Origin: an uncultured Blautia sp.
GTDB lineage: Bacteria; Bacillota; Clostridia; Lachnospirales; Lachnospiraceae
Length of the DNA: 64,000 nucleotides
Assembly (NCBI GenBank): GCA_934426285.1
Contig: CAKRYE010000002.1
Location: 4,628-68,627, forward strand
Reading direction: 5' to 3'
In this document: positions 18,439-26,700 of the stretch, one piece after another
Layout of the letters: each line of letters opens with the position of its first letter
Position numbering within the stretch: position 1 is the stretch's first letter
Made by a program: the position numbers and the translations under genes
The notes under the pieces: model-generated
The model's input: the letters and a program-made list of their open reading frames with translations, nothing else
Told to the model about the DNA's origin: nothing
Database searches by the model: none

Positions 18439-19716
18439 ATGAAAAAACATATACGCTTTACTGCTGCGCTTCTGGCGCTTGGTCTTTGTGTTTCCACTGC
18501 AGTCTCCCAGATTCCCGTATCTGCCACTGAGGAAACCACTGCTGATACAGCAGCACAGGTACAAACAGCAGATCCTTCCGTTGTCACTACCAACGGTATT
18601 GCAGGATGGCCTCAGGCCACTGATATTTCTTCTACAGCTGCTGTTGTAATGGCAACCTCCACTAATACTGTTCTTTATTCAAAGAATGCAGACCAGGCGC
18701 TTTATCCGGCCAGTGCAGTCAAGATCATGACCTGCCTGCTTGCCCTGGAAAACAGCAGTCTGGATGACCAGGTTACCATGACAGCCACCGGTGTATCCGG
18801 AGTTACAGACGGCGGTGCAAATATCTCTGCACAGTTAGATGAGGTTTTTACCATGGAGCAATGTCTCTATGCCATTATGGTAGCATCTGCCAACGATATT
18901 GCCCTTCAGGTAGCTGAACATATCAGCGGATCTGTAGATGCCTTTGTAGCAGCAATGAATGCCCGGGCTCAGGAGCTTGGCTGTACCAATACCGTATTTA
19001 CCAATCCTACCGGTCTTCCTGATGAAAACCAGCATATAACCGCCCATGATATGGCATTGATCATGGAGACAGCCATGGCCAATGACACCTTCCGTACCAT
19101 TGCCGCCACCACCTCCTATACCATCCCGGCCACAAACGTTTCCGGCGGTGACAGAGTCCTGACTAATAATTTTACGATGATCAACAATACCAGTGACGGC
19201 TATTATGAAGCCTGCATCGGAGGAAAAGAAGGATATACTGAAGCTTCCGGAAGTACCCTGGTATGTGAGGCAGCAAAAAATAATATGAAGCTTGTCTGCG
19301 TAGTATTAAATGGAGCCTCCGGTGTTACCGATGATGAGGCCATTGCACTTTTAAATTACAGTTTCGACAATTTTGCTCCCCTCACTCTCCCTGATGATGA
19401 TTTTAATCGTCTCTCCGGAGGTACTGTGATCGTTCCAAACGGAGCAGTCGCAGATTCTCTCACTACAGAGGACACTTCCGCAGACGGACAGATCCAGCGC
19501 CAGTATTATTTCGGAGGTACCCCTGTAGGAACTGCCATTCTGGAGGATGTCCAGCAGGAAAAGGATACTGCCGCAGAAACCGGCGCCAAAAACATAAAAG
19601 CAGCCCAGGAATTTTCTTCCTCCAGAACTTATGCCCCCTATTATATTATCGGAGCTATCGGAGCCGCATTCCTGCTCTTCTTCCTTTTCCTTATGATTCA
19701 TGTGATCAAATCCTGA
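18439..19716 (+). CDS. D-alanyl-D-alanine carboxypeptidase-like protein (S11), variant KEG motif
   Basis: 425 residues. A signal peptide (to about 29) precedes an S11 penicillin-binding domain with SxxK as S92-A-V-K95 and SxN as S150-A-N152. The third motif, normally KTG, reads K263-E264-G265. A PBP5-type C-terminal beta domain follows, and a C-terminal transmembrane anchor (YYIIGAIGAAFLLFFLFLMI). The family trims the terminal D-Ala from peptidoglycan stems. The Thr to Glu change in the substrate-binding strand is expected to weaken or alter activity (inference). It is a single gene transcribed against both flanking polysaccharide units, with its own promoter and terminator. A paralogue with intact KTG is at 32162. 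Confidence 0.88.
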   Translation: MKKHIRFTAALLALGLCVSTAVSQIPVSATEETTADTAAQVQTADPSVVTTNGIAGWPQATDISSTAAVVMATSTNTVLYSKNADQALYPASAVKIMTCLLALENSSLDDQVTMTATGVSGVTDGGANISAQLDEVFTMEQCLYAIMVASANDIALQVAEHISGSVDAFVAAMNARAQELGCTNTVFTNPTGLPDENQHITAHDMALIMETAMANDTFRTIAATTSYTIPATNVSGGDRVLTNNFTMINNTSDGYYEACIGGKEGYTEASGSTLVCEAAKNNMKLVCVVLNGASGVTDDEAIALLNYSFDNFAPLTLPDDDFNRLSGGTVIVPNGAVADSLTTEDTSADGQIQRQYYFGGTPVGTAILEDVQQEKDTAAETGAKNIKAAQEFSSSRTYAPYYIIGAIGAAFLLFFLFLMIHVIKS

Positions 19717-19770
19717 TTTCTGTCAGGCAGATATTTACAATTGAAGCAGGGGACTTGATTGATTCGGTTA

Positions 19771-19813
19771 AAAAAACGGAAATCACTGCACCAGACAGTC
19801 ATTTCCGTTTTTT
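19771..19813. terminator. bidirectional terminator between convergent genes
   Basis: A 17-bp stem with one mismatch: AAAAACGGAAATCACTG pairs with CAGTCATTTCCGTTTTT around a 7-base loop, with an A-run before and a T-run after. It serves the carboxypeptidase gene on the plus strand and the GT-C gene on the minus strand. Confidence 0.88.
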
Positions 19814-19871
19814 ATTTCATCCAAACAAATATTCTTTTCTAAATCTGTAAATCAACTGTTTTCGTCCATTA

Positions 19872-21326
19872 TCAGGCATAATATGGCACTATAAGAAATG
19901 CCCAGCATGCATATGGGGAAATTACAAGTAATACTGTAACTACTCTGTATATCCAGCTTCTTACTTTTTCATTTTTCACAGCTTTTGTCAGAATACGATT
20001 CCAGCCCAGGGTAACAAAATACATCAGCGGATATAAGGCAGGCATAAGGTATCTTCCCTGTGCCTGATTATCATTATAATAAACATAATCCATAAACAAA
20101 ATCACAGGAATGATGATCAAAAGTACCATCAGAATATGGAATATGCCTTCTGCACTCCACTTTTTAGACATTACTTTTGTCTTAATCTTCCAGATATCGT
20201 CTGCCACATTTTTTTTCTGAACAATAAATCTGGTCTCTTTCAGGCTAAACGTGCCTCTCACCAGAAAAATGCCCGCAACACCAATTGCAAACAGGGCTAT
20301 ATACATTTTGCTGACCATATAGGGCATATAAATCCCCATAAGTCCGAATGTACCGATAAAGCTTACGCATACTGTCAGAGCCCAGTTGTGATACCAGCCT
20401 GGATCCTGATAAAAAATAATGTCCAGCCAGTTCCAGTTTAATTTCTCAGGCGTAGGATAACAGGATGGTCTGTAATCCTTATGGGCATATTTCTCAGCAC
20501 AGGCCGCACAGGCCTTTCTTCCCAGAAAATCCCCATCATATAAAATTGCATTGCGCACAAACCACCAGCCGCAAATTGCAGCTGTCACACCTGCAATTGC
20601 CGCACCTCTGCCAAAGAGAAAACGGACTCTCTGCATAAATGGTTCTTCCCTGCACAGCAGAATCGTTAGGCAAAACAGGAAAAAGCTGCATAATATCCAG
20701 CCGTATGCATTGTAATAAGATAATGCACATAACGCCATTCCAACTGCAAGAGTCATACAGTTTTTCCATGTCCAGTCCTCTCTCAGATAGGAGGCCCATG
20801 CATACAAAATCAACGCAGCAGACATTAAAGCCAGTGAATCTGTATTTACATAGGTTCCAAGAAAGATTGCCTGGGGCATAAAGCCTGCCAGTGCCGTAAA
20901 CATCCATCTTACTTCTCTGGAAAATTTTTCCCTGGGAAATAATTTTCCGGATGCTTTTACCAGAAAATATACAGCACAGGTCACAAACAGAACATCTGCC
21001 ATACGCGCTGCACGGAGCAAGACAGTTCCCGAAGCTCCAAAAATGGATGCAACACCCATGAAAGCAGCTGAAATCATATAGGACAGGATGGGATAATAGG
21101 CATAAGAAATCCCCCAGGTTGCATTTCGGATTGCCGGATCATCTCCTCTGGGAAGTGCTCCGTGATTGGAATAAATATAATCTGCCACAAGGTATCTCAT
21201 CTCTTCATCTGGTCCTGCGTGAAAGGGCTGAGACATTGCCCATACTGTAAGCAGTATAAAGGCAAGTAAAACCCAGATCATAGTTATCTTTTTTTCATTC
21301 ATTTCTGATTCTTTTTTCTTTAACAT
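19872..21326 (-). CDS. polytopic GT-C-like membrane protein (DUF2142 type)
   Basis: 484 residues with about ten to twelve hydrophobic segments. After the first helix (IWVLLAFILLTVWAMS) comes PFHAGPDEEMRY, an acidic GPDE motif in the first outside loop. GT-C enzymes that use lipid-phosphate sugars carry such a motif there. I recognise it as DUF2142-like. Likely role: transfer of a sugar from an undecaprenyl-phosphate donor onto the polymer outside the cell (inference from fold and from the ArnC-like and SMR genes in this locus). It is the last gene of the 37.9-19.9 kb operon, 16 bases after the double GT2 gene, ending at a strong terminator. Confidence 0.7.
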   Translation of the reverse strand: MLKKKESEMNEKKITMIWVLLAFILLTVWAMSQPFHAGPDEEMRYLVADYIYSNHGALPRGDDPAIRNATWGISYAYYPILSYMISAAFMGVASIFGASGTVLLRAARMADVLFVTCAVYFLVKASGKLFPREKFSREVRWMFTALAGFMPQAIFLGTYVNTDSLALMSAALILYAWASYLREDWTWKNCMTLAVGMALCALSYYNAYGWILCSFFLFCLTILLCREEPFMQRVRFLFGRGAAIAGVTAAICGWWFVRNAILYDGDFLGRKACAACAEKYAHKDYRPSCYPTPEKLNWNWLDIIFYQDPGWYHNWALTVCVSFIGTFGLMGIYMPYMVSKMYIALFAIGVAGIFLVRGTFSLKETRFIVQKKNVADDIWKIKTKVMSKKWSAEGIFHILMVLLIIIPVILFMDYVYYNDNQAQGRYLMPALYPLMYFVTLGWNRILTKAVKNEKVRSWIYRVVTVLLVISPYACWAFLIVPYYA

Positions 21327-21342
21327 ATCTTCTTTCTCATTC

Positions 21343-23793
21343 TCAGATTCTTTTCAGTGAAAAATCCTGGCTGTCCAGTGTAAGGTTAGGATTATAATAA
21401 GGATCTCCTTTATCCAGAACCTTTCCCCAATGCTTTTCAAAGCTGGCAATCTCACGATTAAATCTGGCAACCTTTTCCGGTGTATCCTCCAGCCCTCTGG
21501 ATTTGGATTCATAATGATAAAGCTCTGCATACGGGTTATAAACGACCAGATATCCTGCTTCCCCTAAACGCAGACAAAAATCAATATCATTAAAGGCAAC
21601 CTGAAACTCCTCACTGAGTCCTCCTACCTTTTCAAATGCCTCTCTCTTCACCATCATACAAGCTGCAGTTACTGCACTGTAATCCTGTGCGCAGATAATT
21701 CTGTGACAGTATCCGGTAGCGTCCCTCTTCTGCTGTACAAAGCAATGTCCGGCAATCCCGCCGAATCCAATCACAACTCCTGCATGCTGTACCGTATCAT
21801 CTTCGTAATACAGACGGGCTCCTACTGCACCTACATCCGGCCTCATACAATATCCCAGCAGCTGTTCCAGGCAGTCCGGGCTGATAATCTCCGTATCATT
21901 GTTCAGGAGAAGCAGATATTCGCCTTTTGCATGTGATACACCAAAATTATTGATAGCGGAATAGTTAAAAATACCATCCCAGTACACTACATGTGCCTTC
22001 GGATTGGAGGCCTCCAGTTCCCTGTAATAGTCAAAAGTAGCCTGTTCCTCACTGTTGTTCTCCACGATCACATACTCAAAATTCCGGTAGGTTGCTTTCG
22101 CTTCTATAGAATCGATACATCTCTTCAGATCATCGATATGATCTTTGTTTGGAATAATAATGGAAATCAGCGGTTTCTCCTCCCAGAGAAACTTCGTACG
22201 ATACAGTCCCAGGTATTCTCCCTTCTGAATCTCAACCGGAATTCCCATTCTGTCATAATGGGCCTGAATAGCACGCTGTCCTGCATCAAATGCATACATC
22301 TTACTTTCCGGATTTTCTGCTGTGGAATCCTCATGGCATCTCCAGTGATAAAGGATCCTTGGAATATGACGGATATACTCTTTTCCTGCCGCTTCCACAC
22401 AACGGAGCACAAAATCATAATCCTGTGCACCATCAAATTCCTTTCTCAACATACCAACCTGATCGATCAGCTCTTTTTTTACCACAAAAAGATGGCAAAT
22501 ATAGTTTACTGTACACAGAAGATCAATATTGAAATCCGGTTTAAAATGAGGCTGGAAAAACTTATGACCATCCATGGACATCTTGTCCTCATCAGAATAC
22601 AGTACTTTGATCTCTTTTTCCTGGTTCAGTGCCTTCACACACTGAAACAAAGCATCCGGAGTCAGCTCATCATCATGATCCGCAAAGGCAATAAAATCTC
22701 CTGTTGCAGCCCTGATCGCCGCATTGGTATTTTCTGCGATCTGAAGAGCCTTTGCATTACGGACCACACGGATCCTGGCATCACTTTTTTCCATAGTAGT
22801 CAGAAACTCTGAAAGAGGAGAATCTGCCCCACTTCCGTCAGAAAGACAAAGTTCCCAATTTTCATAGGTCTGTGCCTGAATAGAATCTATTAACTGCTGA
22901 AGATATTTCTCCGGTGTTTTGTAAAGAGGGATCACCAGACTAATCTTCGGATTCCAGGAGAATTTTGTTTTCCGTTGTTCTGCAAGCTCAGCCTTATCCG
23001 GTAAATGCTTCACGATCCATTTGGAATAATCTACCGGACGGTTCTTACGGTTCATTACCTTTCCAAAGACCTTTCCGGTGAGAGCTGCAGCCCCGTGAAG
23101 CTTCATATAACGGCTTCCCTTTCGGAAATACACCGCTGCTTTTTCAGCAAGCCGTTTCTGTGCCTGCAAATGCACCAGACGAAGAGTCCGCACATTACCA
23201 GCCTCAAATACAATATAAAATTCCTTTACACTGTCATAATGAAATTCAAAGAAAAATCCACTCTTTTCATCGATTTCTGTTTCCTGATACTGATTCTGTA
23301 CATCCACACGCTTCAATCTGGTAATCTCACAGGGAAGCATCTTTCTGCTCCTGTCCTCCAGCCGGATCGTCAGCGGTCTGTCAAAAGCAGCCCATCCGCG
23401 GACACGGCAAAGCTTTTCTCCGGATTCCACTTCGATGCTTTCAATAAAATACTGGGGCTTTCCCTGTTTTTTCTGAAGCTGTGCAGCAGAAGCAGAAAAC
23501 CACTGGATGCGCTTTCCCCCTTTTACTGCATAGATACCAAGTTTCTTCTTTCCTTCCAGCTCTGCCGGCAGGCGGACTTCCATCTGCACCCGCTCACCAT
23601 TTACCAGATCCAGATCCTTAAAGCGCTCCAGAGCACTGACACGCTCCTGTGCACTGATAACTACCGGAAGCGGCTCACCATCGAGAACGGCTTCCGCCTT
23701 ATAGTCTTTGGGCCAGGTTCCCTGAAGATGGTAAACAGAGCTGTCCTTCAGATCAAACCTGTCTTTCTCTACTTCGTATAGCTCTCGCTGCAT
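21343..23793 (-). CDS. double-domain GT2 glycosyltransferase with N-terminal beta domain
   Basis: 816 residues. The N-terminal third contains a beta-rich module (about 118-215, with VRGWAAFDRPLTI and GFFFEFHYD) that resembles a module in the upstream giant protein. Then come two GT-A domains: about 285-520 (PKISLVIPLYKTPEK, FIAFADHDDELTP) and about 545-800 (LISIIIPNKDHIDD, LLLLNNDTEI, VAFNDIDFCL). It is a paralogue of the 16331 gene with an added N-terminus. It probably adds two residues of the repeat unit. Its ATG overlaps the end of the giant gene by 25 bases, behind GGAGG, showing tight translational coupling. Confidence 0.87.
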   Translation of the reverse strand: MQRELYEVEKDRFDLKDSSVYHLQGTWPKDYKAEAVLDGEPLPVVISAQERVSALERFKDLDLVNGERVQMEVRLPAELEGKKKLGIYAVKGGKRIQWFSASAAQLQKKQGKPQYFIESIEVESGEKLCRVRGWAAFDRPLTIRLEDRSRKMLPCEITRLKRVDVQNQYQETEIDEKSGFFFEFHYDSVKEFYIVFEAGNVRTLRLVHLQAQKRLAEKAAVYFRKGSRYMKLHGAAALTGKVFGKVMNRKNRPVDYSKWIVKHLPDKAELAEQRKTKFSWNPKISLVIPLYKTPEKYLQQLIDSIQAQTYENWELCLSDGSGADSPLSEFLTTMEKSDARIRVVRNAKALQIAENTNAAIRAATGDFIAFADHDDELTPDALFQCVKALNQEKEIKVLYSDEDKMSMDGHKFFQPHFKPDFNIDLLCTVNYICHLFVVKKELIDQVGMLRKEFDGAQDYDFVLRCVEAAGKEYIRHIPRILYHWRCHEDSTAENPESKMYAFDAGQRAIQAHYDRMGIPVEIQKGEYLGLYRTKFLWEEKPLISIIIPNKDHIDDLKRCIDSIEAKATYRNFEYVIVENNSEEQATFDYYRELEASNPKAHVVYWDGIFNYSAINNFGVSHAKGEYLLLLNNDTEIISPDCLEQLLGYCMRPDVGAVGARLYYEDDTVQHAGVVIGFGGIAGHCFVQQKRDATGYCHRIICAQDYSAVTAACMMVKREAFEKVGGLSEEFQVAFNDIDFCLRLGEAGYLVVYNPYAELYHYESKSRGLEDTPEKVARFNREIASFEKHWGKVLDKGDPYYNPNLTLDSQDFSLKRI

Positions 23794-26700
23794 AACAATT
23801 CCTCCATTGCATCCTTTCCGGTATTCCTGGTCAGATACTGCTCCATCACCTTCTGATGCGCAGCCTCGCCCATAGCTCTTCTGGCTTTCTCATCAGTGAT
23901 CAGAGACTCCAGAGCACTGATCCATTCTTCCTTTGTTCTACACATCCAGCCGTTTTTTCCATTCTCGATCACATATTCCATCTCCCGGTTACGGCTCATA
24001 ATACTTGGCACTTTTACAAGTGCAGCCTCTGTCCACTTATTTTCTGATTTACAACAGTGGAACAGACTATCTTCCAGAGGCATCAGATTAATATCCAGAC
24101 CAGCGATCACTGCCGGAAGCTGTCTCCAATCCATAAACGGAAGTTTTTCGATACGGTTCTGTACTCTCTCCATTCCGGATTCATCCAGAATACCAACTAA
24201 TTTCAGATAAACCTCCGGATGATGTTCCATCACCTCCAGAAGCGCAGATTCTACCTGGGCAAAATCCTGGTCATGAGTTCGGGAACCACTGAGATATCCG
24301 ATATAAATTTTCTCCTCATTTTTATCTGTCTGTTCAGATGCTTCATGGGAAAGGATTTCCATTTCCATACTCATACAGTTTCGGTTGATCACTACCGGTT
24401 TTCCGGAAAACACCTCCCGGATCACCCCTGCCAGCGTCTCTGTAGATGTTATATAACCATCACAGAATTCCATACATCCATGAATCCGCTCCGCAGTTGT
24501 GCGAAAATCGCTGTATTCCTTTCCCTTCAGGAAATGAAGGCCTGCAATCTTTTCATAATCAAAAACAAGGTCATCAATGTCATAATATACACGGATCCCC
24601 GCAGCTTTCGCCCGGTCTGCCAGCATTTCCACTTCCATCAGTTTGCTGCATCGATAGAGGACAATTGCCTCATACTCTTCTAAGCTTTCCTTTTCTGCCT
24701 GATCCATCTGTATAAATCGGGAAGCATATCCTCTGAGGATCAATTGCTCACGGAAATGTTCCACCCGGTATCTGGATGCAAAAGAAATTTCCTCACCTAC
24801 AAAAAGGATTTTGCGTTTTTCCACAGGAAGCTTATGACCGTCCAGCTTTTTCCACAGGGAAAGCATCTCTTCCACAATATTCTCCGGCTGCTCATTTTTC
24901 AGCACAAGCCCTCTGGAATACCGTTTTACACGTTCCACCGGTGCTCCCACCGGAAGAACTGCCAGTGGATATCCCATGGAAATGACCTCAGAAGTTGTAT
25001 AGGAAAAGGTTTCCGGCCACACTGACGGAATCAGGAACATATCAATATCCTGTTCCAGGGCAAGCCTTGGGATCTCCTCTCTGGTATATCTTCCTGTCTG
25101 TGAAAATACCGGACTGCCAATTTCTTCATCCGATGTACCGATCAGTCTCAGACGGACATCCAGTTTTTTTTCTTCAATATATCCTGCAAGTGCTTTCACA
25201 ACCTCCAGACCTTTTTTATAACAAAGAACACCAATCAAACCAATGTTAAAGGTTTCTGTGGTTTTTCTGACTTTTTTCACTGCCGGAAGGTAATGTGGTG
25301 CATGAGGAATTACATGTAAATTATATACATCCGGATAAGCTTTCTTGAACAGCTTCGCTGTATCATCGGAAAAGGCACGGATTTCATCACAATTCAGCAG
25401 AAATTCCCGGAATTTCCTACGCCAGAGAGTCCCACTTCCATATTCCGTACACGCATTGCTGCGATTGTCCGGAATACATTTATCACATATCTGGCAGGAT
25501 CCAACACCACAGTATTTTCCCTGTGCATCAATCAGATTCACTGCAGGACAAAGTGCAAAGAAATCATGAAGAAGCATTAAAATTTTTGCCCCCTGCTCCT
25601 TCTTGAGACAAAGGATCCTCTCCAGAGTTCCATAAAGATTCTGGTATGTCACAAGCTCATTGATCCAGATTTCCTCCACACGCATCACTTCACCAAGCGC
25701 CGTCTCCAGATCATTGGCAAAAAACTCCATCTCATACTGCTTATACTGATATGTGAAATAAAAACGATTGCTCACAATATTATAGCGAATCGTAATAAAC
25801 CGGTATCCCTGCTGCAGGGCCAGCCTTCTTTTTTCCACAAGATATGCTGTGGCACCACCGCCAAGATCATGGTCAAATGCCAAGATTGTCGGAACCTCCA
25901 GCTTCCTGTTGAGAAGCTTCATCTCCACATACAGCCTTACCGGACGAAGTGGGTCTCTTCTGCAATAATCAGCAGTATCCCTGTTATAATCCGGATGCTT
26001 GCGAAGCAATGCCTCACTGTGTTCCTCCAGAAGGCGCTGCTTTTCCTCTGACGGGAAGCTTCCCCCATGCTTATGATACACAAAGAGATTATCTACCTGT
26101 ACATTTTCATAGCCTGCTGCAATTGCCCGCTGACACCAGTCATTCTCTTCTCCGTAACCCTTTCCAAAATTCTCTTCATCCAGAAGTCCAACCTCTCTGA
26201 CTGCTTTGATATTCATACCCATGCAGAAGCCCACACCAGTAGGCATAACCGGATACTGGGGACGGATCATACGGAACTCATCATCGATCTCCCACAAAGG
26301 CATTTTCTCGAACAGCTTATTATCTCTGCAAAAATCCGGAAAACTGCAGATCGTTCCACAGGTAGTAAAGGGTGTGGTGGTAGCAATATTGTCTCTGGCA
26401 AAAATAGGAAGCATAAGCCGTTCCAGCCATTCTTCCGGAACCTCCACATCTGTATTCACAAGCGCAACATGATTTTCTGCCATCTTAAGCGCACGGTTCA
26501 CAGATGGTAAAAATCCCATATTGGTTTCATTATTCAGGAGTACTACATTATCATGCTCAGCCGCATATTTTTCAAGATATTTTCCGGTTTCCGGATCTGG
26601 GCTCTTGTCATTTACAATGATCAGCCTGTATGGCACCCTGGTTTTCGCAATCCCGGAGAAAAGGGCATCAAAATATTCCAGCCCATTATATACCGGTACG

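Noticed and set aside
22167-22436. Open frames on both strands inside the double GT2 genes
   Set aside because: Out-of-frame readings of strongly conserved GT2 coding sequence without ribosome sites.
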